A stretch of 64,000 nt of DNA from positions 2,064,001 through 2,128,000 of the forward strand of contig CP063163.1 in assembly GCA_014960805.1 (NCBI GenBank), written 5' to 3'. Positions 30,783 through 40,396 of the stretch are shown piece by piece. Source of the stretch: Cytobacillus suaedae. GTDB lineage: Bacteria; Bacillota; Bacilli; Bacillales; Bacillaceae_L. A program made the position numbers and the translations under genes. The notes under the pieces are model-generated. The model saw only the letters and a program-made list of their open reading frames with translations. It ran no database searches and was not told the DNA's origin. Positions within the stretch are counted from its first letter, which is position 1. Every line of letters begins with the position of its first letter.

Positions 30783-30810
30783 ACCGATTATGTGCGTTTC
30801 TCATAAGATG
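30783..30810 (+). promoter_or_regulatory. Possible sigma-K promoter of dpaAB
   Basis: AC at 30783-30784, a 17-base gap, then CATAAGATG (30802-30810), resembling the mother-cell sigma-K pattern AC-N16/17-CATAnnnTA with one mismatch at the final A. Located 55 bases before the dpaA ATG. In B. subtilis spoVF (dpaAB) is transcribed by sigma-K. Confidence 0.5.
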
Positions 30811-30864
30811 TTTAAGTAAATGAATTTTGATTAGGAAGATTTTTATAAAAGAGAAGGTGAAAAC

Positions 30865-31758
30865 ATGTTAACTGGTATGCACATTGCTGTTATTGGCGGG
30901 GATGCAAGGCAGTTAGAAGTTATTCGCAAATTATTAGAATTAGATGCGAAGATTTCGTTAATCGGCTTTGATCAATTAGATCATGGTTTCACAGGTGCTT
31001 CCAAAGAGCAAATTGATGAAGTTGATTTTTCAGATATAGATGCGATGATTCTGCCTGTTCCTGGAACGAACGGTGAGGGGCAAGTTGAAACGATATTTTC
31101 TAATGAAAAAGTAATACTGACAGAGGAAATTATTGCAAAGACACCTGAACATTGTATTATTTTTTCCGGTATAAGTAACAGTTATTTAGATTCAATCGTA
31201 AGTAAGAACAGTCGAAAGCTTATTAAGTTATTTGAGCGGGACGATGTTGCCATCTACAATTCGATCCCTACTGTTGAAGGTACAATTATGATGGTTATTC
31301 AACATACCGATATAACGATTCACAATTCGAAGGTGGTTGTGCTCGGTCTTGGAAGAGTTGGAATGAGTGTGGCACGGACATTTAGCGCACTAGGAGCAAA
31401 AGTAAAAGTTGGAGCGAGAAAGTCAGAGCATATTGCTCGAATCACTGAGATGGGGTTAGAGCCTTTTCACTTAGATGAATTATCGGAAAAAGTTTCGGAT
31501 GCTGATGTGTGTATTAATACAATCCCACATCTGATTGTAACGGCCAATGTTATTTCAAAAATGCCGGCCCATACCCTAATAGTTGACCTTGCTTCTAAGC
31601 CAGGAGGAACAGATTTTAGGTATGCAGAGAAACGTGGCATAAAGGCATTACTAGCGCCAGGTCTTCCTGGTATCGTTGCACCTAAAACAGCTGGTCAAAT
31701 TGTTGCCAATGTTTTGTCACAAATCCTTTTAGAGCACCATAAAAGAGAGGAGAATTAA
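30865..31758 (+). CDS. dpaA: Dipicolinate synthase subunit A
   Basis: DpaA (SpoVFA) with DpaB oxidises dihydrodipicolinate-derived intermediate to dipicolinic acid in the mother cell during late sporulation; DPA with calcium gives spores their resistance. The 297-aa protein has an N-terminal Rossmann-like segment (HIAVIGGDARQLEVIRKL) and a second nucleotide-binding motif VVLGLGRVGMSVARTF near 155-170. ATG behind GAGAAGGTGAAAAC. dpaB starts two bases after the stop. The downstream asd-dapG-dapA genes supply the substrate. Confidence 0.95.
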   Translation: MLTGMHIAVIGGDARQLEVIRKLLELDAKISLIGFDQLDHGFTGASKEQIDEVDFSDIDAMILPVPGTNGEGQVETIFSNEKVILTEEIIAKTPEHCIIFSGISNSYLDSIVSKNSRKLIKLFERDDVAIYNSIPTVEGTIMMVIQHTDITIHNSKVVVLGLGRVGMSVARTFSALGAKVKVGARKSEHIARITEMGLEPFHLDELSEKVSDADVCINTIPHLIVTANVISKMPAHTLIVDLASKPGGTDFRYAEKRGIKALLAPGLPGIVAPKTAGQIVANVLSQILLEHHKREEN

Positions 31759-31759
31759 T

Positions 31760-32359
31760 ATGAAATTTAAGGGGAAGCGTATTGGTTTTGGTTTAACAGG
31801 TTCTCATTGTACGTATGACGAAGTAATGCCAGAGATAGAGAAACTTATAAAAGAAGGTGCAGATGTATTACCTGTTGTATCAAATACAGTTAAAACAACG
31901 ACAACACGATTTGGAAAAGGGGAAGATTGGATTAAACGGGTAGAAGAGATTACCGGTAATAAAGTGATTGATTCAATCGTTGCAGCAGAACCACTTGGTC
32001 CAAAGATTCCTCTAGATTGTATGGTTATTGCACCGTTTACTGGGAATTCAATGAGTAAATTCGCAAATGCAATGACAGACTCTCCTGTCTTAATGGCAGC
32101 CAAAGCAACATTAAGAAACCTAAATCCTGTTGTACTTGGGATTTCTACAAACGATGCGTTAGGATTAAATGGTGTAAATTTAATGCGTTTGATGGCTACG
32201 AAAAATATCTATTTTATCCCTTACGGCCAAGATGCACCAATGAAGAAACCAAACTCAATGGTTGCACGTATGGGAATGCTTCAGGATACAGTACTTGCGG
32301 CCATGGAAGGTAAGCAACTTCAGCCTGTTATTATTGAGAAATTTCGAGATAGCGAATAA
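31760..32359 (+). CDS. dpaB: Dipicolinate synthase subunit B (flavoprotein)
   Basis: DpaB (SpoVFB), 199 aa, belongs to the flavoprotein family of decarboxylase-like folds. The start MKFKGKRIGFGLTGSHCTY is the nucleotide/flavin-binding loop, and CMVIAPFTGNSMSKFANAMTDSPV is the conserved flavin-contact region. It forms the holoenzyme with DpaA. ATG behind AGAGAGGAGAATTA, two bases after dpaA, so translation is coupled. Confidence 0.95.
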   Translation: MKFKGKRIGFGLTGSHCTYDEVMPEIEKLIKEGADVLPVVSNTVKTTTTRFGKGEDWIKRVEEITGNKVIDSIVAAEPLGPKIPLDCMVIAPFTGNSMSKFANAMTDSPVLMAAKATLRNLNPVVLGISTNDALGLNGVNLMRLMATKNIYFIPYGQDAPMKKPNSMVARMGMLQDTVLAAMEGKQLQPVIIEKFRDSE

Positions 32360-32378
32360 GAAATTGAACTGTTACAAT

Positions 32379-32426
32379 AAGAAGAGAAGAATGATTTTAT
32401 TCATGTAGTAAAATTCTTCTCTTCTT
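32379..32426 (+). terminator. Long purine/pyrimidine hairpin after dpaB
   Basis: A perfect 14-bp inverted repeat AAGAAGAGAAGAAT/ATTCTTCTCTTCTT with a 20-base loop. One arm is all purine except one T. The 3' U-tract is poor, so it may act as terminator or as an mRNA 3' barrier. Confidence 0.6.
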
Positions 32427-32439
32427 TACTACGTGAATA

Positions 32440-32448
32440 TGATAAAAT
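32440..32448 (+). promoter_or_regulatory. Possible extended -10 promoter for asd-dapG-dapA
   Basis: TGATAAAAT, an extended -10, lies about 60 bases upstream of the asd ATG and just after the dpaB hairpin. No clear -35. It would separate vegetative asd-dap transcription from sporulation-specific dpaAB. Confidence 0.4.
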
Positions 32449-32507
32449 ATATTTTACTGGTAAAAAAATGAACTACGTTATTTTTGATTTTTGGAGGGGT
32501 AATAATA

Positions 32508-33557
32508 ATGGCACAACCGAATGGGTTACATGTAGCAGTAGTTGGAGCAACCGGTGCAGTAGGTACACAAATGGTTCAAACTTTGGAAAGCCGTGACTTC
32601 CCTATTGCAAAACTTACACTTTTATCATCAGAACGCTCCGCAGGGAAAACAGTACGTTTCAAAGGCAAAGACCTAATTGTAGAAGTAGCCACTCCGGAAA
32701 GCTTTGAAGGAGTAGATATTGCTTTATTTAGTGCTGGAGGAAATGTGTCAAAAGAATTAGCGCCCGAGGCTGTTAAGCACGGAGCTATTGTTATAGATAA
32801 TACAAGTGCTTTTAGGATGGATAAGGATGTACCTCTAATCGTACCTGAAGTAAATGAGGCAGACCTTAAAAATCATAATGGAATAATTGCAAATCCAAAT
32901 TGTTCAACTATTCAAATGGTTGTAGCACTTGAACCAATTCGACAAAAATTCGGATTAAAAAACATAATCGTTTCCACATACCAAGCAGTGTCAGGGGCTG
33001 GAGATGCAGCTATTGCAGAGTTGAAAGAGCAGGCTCAAGCAATCCTAGAGGGAAAAGAGTTTACCCCTCAAGTATTACCTGTTAAGTCTGACAAAAAACA
33101 TTACCAAATTGCTTTTAATGCGATTCCTCAAATTGATAAATTTGAAGACAATGGATTTACAACAGAAGAAATGAAGATGATTAATGAAACAAAAAAAATT
33201 ATGACTTATCCTGGGTTGCACGTAGCAGCTACTTGTGTGCGACTACCAGTCGTTACAGGGCACTCTGAGTCTATATATTTTGAAATTGATGAAGAGAATG
33301 TGTCAGCAGCTGATATTAAGGAATTACTAAGCAAGGCTCCGGGAGTTGTGTTACAGGATGATCCTTCACTACAACTTTACCCAATGCCTGCTGATTGTGT
33401 AGGGAAAAATGATGTGTTTGTTGGTAGAATACGTAAGGACTTAGACCGTTCTACTGGTTTTCACATGTGGGTCGTTTCGGATAACCTTTTAAAAGGGGCT
33501 GCGTGGAATTCAGTTCAAATAGCAGAAAGCTTAGTAAAGCTAGGATTAGTAAAATAA
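32508..33557 (+). CDS. asd: Aspartate-semialdehyde dehydrogenase
   Basis: Asd reduces aspartyl phosphate to aspartate semialdehyde, the branch point to lysine, threonine, methionine and DPA. The 349-aa protein has the NADP loop [13 protein letters not shown] and the catalytic cysteine in [13 protein letters not shown]. The ATG at 32508 follows TGGAGGGGTAATAATA; a TTG at 32484 precedes that site. It heads asd-dapG-dapA, which feed DpaAB directly upstream. Confidence 0.96.
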   Translation: MAQPNGLHVAVVGATGAVGTQMVQTLESRDFPIAKLTLLSSERSAGKTVRFKGKDLIVEVATPESFEGVDIALFSAGGNVSKELAPEAVKHGAIVIDNTSAFRMDKDVPLIVPEVNEADLKNHNGIIANPNCSTIQMVVALEPIRQKFGLKNIIVSTYQAVSGAGDAAIAELKEQAQAILEGKEFTPQVLPVKSDKKHYQIAFNAIPQIDKFEDNGFTTEEMKMINETKKIMTYPGLHVAATCVRLPVVTGHSESIYFEIDEENVSAADIKELLSKAPGVVLQDDPSLQLYPMPADCVGKNDVFVGRIRKDLDRSTGFHMWVVSDNLLKGAAWNSVQIAESLVKLGLVK

Positions 33558-33605
33558 ATAATTAGTAGTGTCTAAAAAGGCTTATTAATTATATGGGGTG
33601 TAAAT

Positions 33606-34850
33606 ATGAACATCATCGTCCAAAAATTTGGTGGAACATCTGTAAAGGATGAGAAAACAAGACATTTGGCAAGAAAGCATATACAAAATGCACTGGACGA
33701 AGGAAACAAAGTTGTTGTTGTAGTATCTGCTATGGGTCGCTTGGGTGATCCATATTCAACGGATACCCTACTTGGGTTAATTGACAACAATCTTACAAAA
33801 GTAAGCAATCGCGAAATAGATATGCTTTTATCTTGTGGAGAAATTATTTCGAGTATTGTGTTCTCCGAAATGCTAAATAGTAATGGTATAAAAGCTACAG
33901 CTCTAACAGGGGCGCAAGCTGGTTTCAGAACATCAGATGATTATACAAGTGCAAAAATTATTGATATGAAATGTGATCGTCTCCTGAATGAACTAGAGGA
34001 ACACGACGTTGTCGTTGTGACTGGTTTTCAGGGGGTAGCTAAGAATGGGGATGTTACCACGATAGGTAGAGGTGGAAGTGATACTTCGGCTGCTGCACTA
34101 GGAGCAGCGTTAAATGCAAAATGGATTGACATTTTTACAGATGTCGAGGGAGTCATGACAGCAGATCCTCGAATCGTAGAAGATGCTAGGCCGCTATCTG
34201 TTGTAACGTATACTGAAATATGTAACATGGCCTATCAAGGAGCAAAAGTTATTCACCCGAGAGCCGTGGAGATTGCCATGCAAGCGAATGTTCCTATTCG
34301 TGTAAGATCAACTTATTCTGATTTGCCAGGGACCCTCGTCACTTCTATTGAAAAAGGAAACAAAGGTCGTGACGTGAAAGAAAGGTTAATAACTGGTATC
34401 GCTCATGTTTCTGGAGTAACACAAATAAAGGTTCAAGCTAGTAAAGGTCAATATGATTTACAAACGAAAGTGTTTAAAGCAATGGCTAATGCTAAAATCA
34501 GTGTTGACTTCTTTAATATCACGCCAAATGGTGTTGTGTATACAGTATCTGGTGAGATGACTGAAAAGGCAATTGATGTATTGCAAAACATTGGGTACGA
34601 ACCTACAGTTACTAGAAATTGTGCAAAGGTCTCAACTGTTGGAGCAGGCATGAACGGTGTTCCAGGAGTTACATCTAAAATTGTAACTGCCTTATCTGAC
34701 GAAGGTATTCAAATCCTTCAATCCGCAGACAGCCATACCACTATTTGGGTATTAGTAAAACAAGAGGATATGACAAAAGCTGTTAATGCATTGCATAAAG
34801 CTTTTCAACTATCAGAGGAGACTCAAAATACAAGTAATACTGGAATTTAA
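33606..34850 (+). CDS. dapG: Aspartate kinase I (DAP-sensitive type)
   Basis: Aspartokinase, 414 aa, with the phosphate-binding start VQKFGGTSVKDEKT and, after the kinase core, two ACT domains from about residue 265 for allosteric control. In B. subtilis the enzyme at this position is DapG, inhibited by meso-diaminopimelate and serving wall and DPA synthesis. It is a few residues longer than I remember for DapG because of a C-terminal tail rich in polar residues. ATG behind ATGGGGTGTAAAT. Confidence 0.94.
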   Translation: MNIIVQKFGGTSVKDEKTRHLARKHIQNALDEGNKVVVVVSAMGRLGDPYSTDTLLGLIDNNLTKVSNREIDMLLSCGEIISSIVFSEMLNSNGIKATALTGAQAGFRTSDDYTSAKIIDMKCDRLLNELEEHDVVVVTGFQGVAKNGDVTTIGRGGSDTSAAALGAALNAKWIDIFTDVEGVMTADPRIVEDARPLSVVTYTEICNMAYQGAKVIHPRAVEIAMQANVPIRVRSTYSDLPGTLVTSIEKGNKGRDVKERLITGIAHVSGVTQIKVQASKGQYDLQTKVFKAMANAKISVDFFNITPNGVVYTVSGEMTEKAIDVLQNIGYEPTVTRNCAKVSTVGAGMNGVPGVTSKIVTALSDEGIQILQSADSHTTIWVLVKQEDMTKAVNALHKAFQLSEETQNTSNTGI

Positions 34851-34869
34851 AAGGGGGCAGGGGAAACGA

Positions 34870-35736
34870 ATGATTAATTTTGGAAAAGTATCAACAGCAA
34901 TGGTTACACCATTTGATAAAAAAGGGAATATTGATTTCAATAAGACAACTCAACTCGTTAACCATTTGATTCAAAATGGCACAGACTCATTAGTAGTAGC
35001 AGGTACTACAGGTGAATCGCCAACTTTGTCTTCTGAAGAAAAGGTTGCACTCTTTAAACATGTAGTAAAAGTAGTAGATGGAAGAATACCTGTAGTTGCT
35101 GGTACAGGAAGTAATAACACGTATGCTTCTGTTGAATTAACAAAAAAAGCTCAAGAAGCTGGAGTTGACGCCATTATGATCGTTGCTCCATACTACAATA
35201 AACCTAATCAAGAAGGCCTTTATCAACATTTTAAAGTAATAGCGGAGAGTACAAATCTTCCTGTCATGCTATATAACATCCCAGGACGTTCTGTAGTAAA
35301 TATAGCTGTAGATACCATTGTGAAGCTTTCAAAATTACCTAATGTGGTTGCTGTCAAAGAGGCAAGTGGTAATTTAGATGCTATGACAGAAATTATTGCA
35401 AATACAGATGAGGACTTTAAACTTTACAGCGGTGATGACGGTTTAACACTTCCAGTATTATCTATTGGTGGTAATGGAGTTGTTTCTGTTGCTTCACACA
35501 TTGTAGGTAATGAGATGCAAGAAATGATCGCTGCTTTTGAAACAGGAGATGTGTCTAAAGCTGCGAAAATTCATCAAGATCTATTACCTCTAGTTAAAGG
35601 ATTATTTTCTGCACCAAGCCCATCACCTGTAAAGACAGCTCTTCAGTTAAAAGGCCTGGATGTGGGTTCAGTTAGGTTACCAATGGTACCTCTAACGGAG
35701 CAAGAACGTGTTCAACTTCAAAGCTTATTAAAATGA
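34870..35736 (+). CDS. dapA: 4-hydroxy-tetrahydrodipicolinate synthase
   Basis: DapA condenses pyruvate with aspartate semialdehyde. The 288-aa TIM-barrel protein has the GTTGESPTLS motif, the catalytic tyrosine in LYNIPGRSV and the Schiff-base lysine in VVAVKEASGN. The ATG at 34870 follows AAAGGGGGCAGGGGAAACGA; a longer frame from an ATG at 34786 overlaps dapG and is not supported. Its product is used by DpaAB for dipicolinic acid and by DapB for lysine and peptidoglycan. Confidence 0.96.
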   Translation: MINFGKVSTAMVTPFDKKGNIDFNKTTQLVNHLIQNGTDSLVVAGTTGESPTLSSEEKVALFKHVVKVVDGRIPVVAGTGSNNTYASVELTKKAQEAGVDAIMIVAPYYNKPNQEGLYQHFKVIAESTNLPVMLYNIPGRSVVNIAVDTIVKLSKLPNVVAVKEASGNLDAMTEIIANTDEDFKLYSGDDGLTLPVLSIGGNGVVSVASHIVGNEMQEMIAAFETGDVSKAAKIHQDLLPLVKGLFSAPSPSPVKTALQLKGLDVGSVRLPMVPLTEQERVQLQSLLK

Positions 35737-35751
35737 TCTATTGTTTCTAAA

Positions 35752-35776
35752 AGGCACCTTTCAGGTGTCTTTTTAT
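35752..35776 (+). terminator. dapA terminator
   Basis: An 8-bp stem AGGCACCT/AGGTGTCT (one G-U pair) with a three-base loop, followed by TTTTTATT. Confidence 0.82.
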
Positions 35777-35865
35777 TATTGTAATGTTTAGATTTCTGCT
35801 TTAAGAATGAAAAATGAGTTCTCGTTTCATACTACAAGTAACCTTGCTTGAAAGGAGAATGTAAC

Positions 35866-36624
35866 ATGACCGACAAATACATACAATCAGGAGATCAGCC
35901 TGGTGGAGAAGAAACGGATAAAAACGAAACTAAAGGATCAAGCCTTGTTGAAAAGATTCAACAATTAGGACAAACAAATATACCTCAAATGGCTAACGAT
36001 ACAAAAATTCATTGTCTAACCATTGTAGGGCAAATCGAAGGCCATATGCAGCTTCCTCCACAGAACAAAACAACTAAGTATGAACATGTTATCCCACAAA
36101 TAGTTGCAATAGAACAAAACCCTAAAATCGAAGGTCTATTAGTTATATTAAATACCGTGGGTGGAGATGTAGAGGCTGGGTTAGCTATATCAGAGATGCT
36201 CGCATCCTTATCTAAACCAACTGTATCTATTGTATTAGGTGGAGGGCACTCAATTGGTGTGCCAATTGCAGTTTCTTGTTCACACTCATTTATTGCCGAA
36301 ACAGCAACAATGACAATCCATCCTGTTCGATTAACAGGACTCGTGATTGGAGTACCCCAAACTTTCGAATATTTAGATAAGATGCAGGACCGGGTTATAA
36401 ACTTCGTTACCAAAAACTCCAATATATCGGAAGAAAAGTTTAAAGAATTGATGTTTTCAAAGGGGAACCTAACACGTGATATCGGAACGAATGTCGTTGG
36501 TGCTGATGCTGTAAAATATGGTTTGATAGACGAAGTAGGTGGAGTAGGTCAAGCCATCAAAAAACTAAATGAGTTAATAGAAGACCGAAATAAATTAAGT
36601 GGAAGCGAGCAGATGTTACAATGA
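35866..36624 (+). CDS. tepA: TepA, ClpP-like protease (translocation-enhancing protein)
   Basis: ClpP/crotonase-fold peptidase, 252 aa. The region [20 protein letters not shown] and the serine motif [14 protein letters not shown], with a histidine in [10 protein letters not shown], fit a Ser-His type active site of the TepA branch. B. subtilis TepA (YmfB) was reported to aid protein translocation and to degrade SASPs or signal peptides; assignments differ. ATG at 35866 behind AAAGGAGAATGTAAC; the TTG at 35848 overlaps the ribosome binding site. Coupled to ylzJ by an ATGA overlap. Confidence 0.9.
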   Translation: MTDKYIQSGDQPGGEETDKNETKGSSLVEKIQQLGQTNIPQMANDTKIHCLTIVGQIEGHMQLPPQNKTTKYEHVIPQIVAIEQNPKIEGLLVILNTVGGDVEAGLAISEMLASLSKPTVSIVLGGGHSIGVPIAVSCSHSFIAETATMTIHPVRLTGLVIGVPQTFEYLDKMQDRVINFVTKNSNISEEKFKELMFSKGNLTRDIGTNVVGADAVKYGLIDEVGGVGQAIKKLNELIEDRNKLSGSEQMLQ

Positions 36625-36839
36625 TTCTCTACACCATGATGCCTGAGGAGCTAGTTTTTCCTACAAATGAAAATGACTTTGGGAAGCAGAGATATGTTGA
36701 ACATAATGGTGTTTCTATGCTTGTAAATGAAATTAGCCCACAGTGTTGTGAGATCGTACGAATTGTAAGCACCGACCCACAACACTACCTAGATGCTCAA
36801 TATTCACCAGGACAACGATTGATGGTTTCTTTTTCATAA
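36621..36839 (+). CDS. ylzJ: YlzJ-like small protein
   Basis: A 72-aa protein of the YlzJ-like family (starts [14 protein letters not shown]; conserved [10 protein letters not shown] and a C-terminal YSPGQRL segment). Its function is unknown. It overlaps the tepA stop codon by four bases (ATGA), so it is translationally coupled to TepA, and this tepA-ylzJ-spoIIIE order is conserved in Bacillus. It could be a TepA partner; that is inference. Confidence 0.85.
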   Translation: MILYTMMPEELVFPTNENDFGKQRYVEHNGVSMLVNEISPQCCEIVRIVSTDPQHYLDAQYSPGQRLMVSFS

Positions 36840-36891
36840 GATTGAGATTAAGAAAAAGAGAAATCAGTATGCCACATGAAGGAAAAATATG

Positions 36892-36900
36892 TGTTATAAT
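36892..36900 (+). promoter_or_regulatory. Extended -10 promoter upstream of spoIIIE
   Basis: TGTTATAAT is a perfect TATAAT with TG extension. The -35 region (around 36872-36877) is poor. A terminator hairpin lies only about 20 bases downstream, inside the leader. Confidence 0.5.
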
Positions 36901-36918
36901 TTAATATGCAATCCTAAT

Positions 36919-36949
36919 AGCAGCCATATAGCATGGGCTGCTTTTCTTT
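36919..36949 (+). terminator. Terminator between ylzJ and spoIIIE
   Basis: Stem AGCAGCC/GGCTGCT followed by TTTCTTT. It can end tepA-ylzJ transcripts, but also lies downstream of the extended -10 element. Confidence 0.75.
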
Positions 36950-36988
36950 ATACTTGGCTTGTCCTATTTATTATCCGGTGGGGTGTCT

Positions 36989-39322
36989 ATGGCGAAACAA
37001 AAAAGACGTACAAAGAACAAAACTGAATGGAAGAAAACCTTTAAGTTTGAATTATTAGGTTTAACCCTATTAGCGTTAACCTGTATTGGAATTGCCAATC
37101 TAGGAGTAGTAGGAAATACGATTGTAGCCTTGTTTCGATTCTTTACTGGTGAATGGTATATGCTTTGTTTACTTGGCCTTTTACTTTTATCTTTTTATAT
37201 CATCTGGAAACGGACTTGGCCGAATTTTTTTACTAGACCCTTAATCGGTACATATTTAATCACAATTTCCATTTTGCTGCTGAGTCACGTAACGTTATTT
37301 AAACTATTATCTAACGAAGGTGCCTTTGCAAAACCAAGTGTTATTTTGAATACCTGGGAGCTCTATTGGTTGGAACAAGCGGGTCAGATTAGTTCTTCTG
37401 ATTTAGGTGGAGGGATGATTGGTGCCATTGTTTTTGCCGCCTCCTATTTCTTATTCGATGAGCCTGGAACGAAAATCATTGCTGTTTTTCTTATTGTTAG
37501 CGGTGTTATTTTAGTAACAGGAAAATCACTGAATGAAACCCTAATTAAAATTTTGAGACCAATTGGAACCTTTATTAAAGGACAATGGCTAGCCTTTATT
37601 GAAGATGTTAAAGAATGGTCAATTAATTTAAAGAATAAGAAAAGGTTATCCAAAAATGTAAAAAAGAAACGACCAACAAAAGCATCGCCTCAAACAAATA
37701 TAGTTGATGAAGAAGATCAAATAGAGGAAACCATTGAAATTGAGATGGACGAGCCAGAACAACCACCTATCATATCAAATTTTGCGGATCGAGCATATGT
37801 ACCAAAAACAAACAACCCGGAACCTAAAAAACCAATAGCTGAAGAGGTGGTTGATGAGAAAGTTCCACCTATTACTTTTACTGAAGTAGAAAATGTGGAT
37901 TATGAATTACCTCCTATTCATTTATTAAATGCCCCTAAGCCTACTGACCAGAGTTCTGAGCATGAGAACATCTATGCGAATGCTAGAAAACTAGAAAGAA
38001 CGTTCCAGAGTTTTGGAGTAAAAGCAAAAGTGACAAAGGTGCATTTAGGACCAGCTGTAACAAAGTACGAGGTATACCCGGACGTAGGTGTGAAAGTAAG
38101 TAAGATTGTAAACCTTAATGACGATCTAGCCCTTGCGTTAGCTGCAAAAGATATTCGTATAGAGGCTCCAATTCCTGGAAAATCAGCTGTCGGTATTGAG
38201 GTTCCAAACTCAGAAGTTGCAACTGTATCGCTTCGTGAAGTTCTAGAGGCGAAAGAAAATGATAAACCTGATGCCAAGCTTCTTATTGGACTAGGAAGAG
38301 ATATCTCAGGTGACGCAGTGTTAGCAGAATTAAATAGGATGCCACACTTACTTGTTGCAGGTGCAACAGGAAGTGGTAAAAGTGTATGTATAAACGGTAT
38401 AATTACTAGTATCCTAATGAGAGCAAAACCTCATGAAGTAAAAATGATGATGATTGATCCTAAGATGGTAGAATTAAATGTATACAATGGTATACCACAT
38501 TTACTTGCACCTGTTGTAACAGACCCTAAAAAGGCGTCTCAAGCATTAAAAAAGGTTGTAAATGAAATGGAAAGAAGATATGAGCTTTTTTCTCATACAG
38601 GTACAAGAAACATAGAAGGCTATAATGAGCATATCAAGAGATATAATGATGGAGAGGAAGCAAAGCAACCTTCACTACCTTATATTGTCGTCATAGTGGA
38701 CGAGCTTGCAGATTTGATGATGGTAGCTTCTTCGGATGTTGAGGATTCAATTACCCGATTAGCTCAAATGGCAAGGGCTGCAGGTATTCATTTAATTATT
38801 GCAACTCAAAGGCCCTCAGTTGACGTAATTACAGGTGTAATTAAAGCGAATATCCCGTCAAGAATTGCCTTTAGTGTTTCCTCTCAAACGGATTCTAGAA
38901 CGATTTTAGATATGGGTGGAGCAGAAAAGCTGCTAGGAAGAGGAGATATGTTATTCCTCCCTGTTGGGGCAAATAAACCTGTACGTGTTCAAGGAGCCTT
39001 TCTATCAGATGATGAGGTTGAGGAAGTGGTAGACTTTGTCATCTCGCAACAAAAAGCTCAATATCAACAGGATATGATTCCGCAAGAAACATCAGAGGTT
39101 AACGAAGATGTAGATGATGATTTATATGATGAGGCTGTCCAATTAATTCTTGAAATGCAGACTGCATCCGTTTCTATGCTCCAAAGACGCTTTCGAATTG
39201 GCTACACAAGAGCTGCAAGGCTAATTGATGCTATGGAAGCTAGAGGTGTCGTTGGCCCTTATGAAGGTAGTAAACCAAGAGCTGTTCTTGTAACTGCTCC
39301 GAAGGAAGATCTCGGTAGTTAA
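36989..39322 (+). CDS. spoIIIE: DNA translocase SpoIIIE (FtsK family)
   Basis: Hexameric DNA pump that moves the chromosome into the forespore through the polar septum. The 777-aa protein has four N-terminal membrane segments (about 20-190), a charged linker (about 210-330), and the motor domain with Walker [10 protein letters not shown] (458-466) and Walker [13 protein letters not shown]. The C-terminal winged-helix gamma domain (about 715-770, [20 protein letters not shown]) reads SRS sequences. ATG at 36989 behind GGTGGGGTGTCT; a TTG at 36959 would add ten residues. Similar to B. subtilis SpoIIIE in length. Confidence 0.96.
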   Translation: MAKQKRRTKNKTEWKKTFKFELLGLTLLALTCIGIANLGVVGNTIVALFRFFTGEWYMLCLLGLLLLSFYIIWKRTWPNFFTRPLIGTYLITISILLLSHVTLFKLLSNEGAFAKPSVILNTWELYWLEQAGQISSSDLGGGMIGAIVFAASYFLFDEPGTKIIAVFLIVSGVILVTGKSLNETLIKILRPIGTFIKGQWLAFIEDVKEWSINLKNKKRLSKNVKKKRPTKASPQTNIVDEEDQIEETIEIEMDEPEQPPIISNFADRAYVPKTNNPEPKKPIAEEVVDEKVPPITFTEVENVDYELPPIHLLNAPKPTDQSSEHENIYANARKLERTFQSFGVKAKVTKVHLGPAVTKYEVYPDVGVKVSKIVNLNDDLALALAAKDIRIEAPIPGKSAVGIEVPNSEVATVSLREVLEAKENDKPDAKLLIGLGRDISGDAVLAELNRMPHLLVAGATGSGKSVCINGIITSILMRAKPHEVKMMMIDPKMVELNVYNGIPHLLAPVVTDPKKASQALKKVVNEMERRYELFSHTGTRNIEGYNEHIKRYNDGEEAKQPSLPYIVVIVDELADLMMVASSDVEDSITRLAQMARAAGIHLIIATQRPSVDVITGVIKANIPSRIAFSVSSQTDSRTILDMGGAEKLLGRGDMLFLPVGANKPVRVQGAFLSDDEVEEVVDFVISQQKAQYQQDMIPQETSEVNEDVDDDLYDEAVQLILEMQTASVSMLQRRFRIGYTRAARLIDAMEARGVVGPYEGSKPRAVLVTAPKEDLGS

Positions 39323-39323
39323 A

Positions 39324-39351
39324 AGTAAGGGTGAAAACCCTTGCTTTTTTT
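39324..39351 (+). terminator. spoIIIE terminator
   Basis: A 9-bp stem AGTAAGGGT/ACCCTTGCT with GAAA tetraloop followed by TTTTTTT. Confidence 0.87.
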
Positions 39352-39432
39352 ACGATATTATGGAAATTTATTGATTGGAACATTCATTTTTCGACAAAAA
39401 TTTCAATTCTTATTTATTTCTTGTTTAAAAAG

Positions 39433-39441
39433 TGGTATAGT
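39433..39441 (+). promoter_or_regulatory. Extended -10 promoter of the GntR regulator gene
   Basis: TGGTATAGT, an extended -10, about 92 bases before the GTG start of the GntR gene. The -35 region is weak. No purine riboswitch is recognisable in the leader. Confidence 0.5.
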
Positions 39442-39533
39442 ATTTTCGATTGACTATCACTTGTCTAACGTCCGACATCTTTTTGTTAAATGTACAAGGG
39501 GTAATAGTTAAACCTTTCTTTGGGGGTTAAGTC

Positions 39534-40259
39534 GTGTCTATTAAAAATGATGCTCGTCATTTGTATTTACAAGTGATTGATAAAATAAAAAAAGATATAG
39601 AAATAGGATACTACAAAGAAAAAGAAAAGTTGCCATCAGAATTCTTGTTAGCTAAGCAGCTTGGTGTTAGTCGTGCAACGCTTAGAGAAGCATTAAGAAT
39701 ACTTGAAGAAGAAAATGTTGTAATTAGAAGACACGGAGTGGGCACGTTTGTAAGCAGTAAACCCTTATTTTCATCAGGAATTGAGCAGTTAAACACAGTT
39801 ACAGATATGATTATTGATGCTGGAATGAAGCCAGGAACGATCTTTTTAACATCAATGACACAGGCGGCTTCCGAAGAAGATGTTAAGCGGTTTCAATGCA
39901 CCGAGGAAGATGAGTTTGTTCTAATGGAGCGTGTACGAACTGCTAATGGTGACCCAGTAATTTATTGTATTGATAAGATACCAAGTACTATATTAGATTC
40001 TGAATTCTCACATCAAGAGGAATCTTTACTGGATTTTATACATAAGAAGACGGGTAAACATATATCCTATGCAGTTACTCATATTGAACCACTCGGATAT
40101 CATGAGAAGATTTCTCCGATTTTGGAGTGCGATCCTGAAACTGCATTACTGGTTTTAAAGCAGATGCACTTTGATGAAAATGATGAACCAATCCTTTATT
40201 CAATAAATTATTTTAAGGCTGATAAATTTGACTTTTATGTAGTCAGAAAAAGAATTTAA
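39534..40259 (+). CDS. ymfC: GntR/HutC-family transcriptional regulator (YmfC-like)
   Basis: A 241-aa repressor with an N-terminal winged helix (about 8-75; [20 protein letters not shown] and [10 protein letters not shown]) and a C-terminal UTRA ligand domain of the HutC subfamily (about 95-238). It sits directly after spoIIIE, like YmfC, and directly before a nucleoside transporter operon, which suggests that it may control that operon in response to a nucleoside or related ligand. GTG start behind TTGGGGGTTAAGTC. The target and ligand are inference. Confidence 0.88.
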   Translation: MSIKNDARHLYLQVIDKIKKDIEIGYYKEKEKLPSEFLLAKQLGVSRATLREALRILEEENVVIRRHGVGTFVSSKPLFSSGIEQLNTVTDMIIDAGMKPGTIFLTSMTQAASEEDVKRFQCTEEDEFVLMERVRTANGDPVIYCIDKIPSTILDSEFSHQEESLLDFIHKKTGKHISYAVTHIEPLGYHEKISPILECDPETALLVLKQMHFDENDEPILYSINYFKADKFDFYVVRKRI

Positions 40260-40396
40260 TATTTTTATTAAGTATTGAGCATTTTATTTAAGGAGGTGAA
40301 GTTTACTTCGTTCGTTGCACTTTTATATGACTAGCAATACAAGTTGTTTCTTTTGAATTATGGTTTTTAAAAATTTTATTAATTGGGGGCATAATT
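40260..40396 (+). promoter_or_regulatory. Leader of bmpA with an orphan Shine-Dalgarno
   Basis: AAGGAGGTGA (40291-40300) is an ideal ribosome binding site, but no ATG, GTG or TTG follows within 14 bases; a TTG at about 40315 is too far. GAAG/CTTC can form a small hairpin directly after it. The real bmpA site is TTGGGGGC nearer the ATG. No convincing promoter is seen. Confidence 0.4.

Noticed and set aside
36009-36422. 137-codon minus-strand frame inside tepA
   Set aside because: Shadow of tepA; the plus-strand protein has clear ClpP-like motifs and no minus-strand ribosome binding site is seen.
39442-39533. Purine riboswitch before the GntR-nucleoside transporter genes
   Set aside because: The leader is under 100 bases and lacks the conserved three-way junction core of purine riboswitches.
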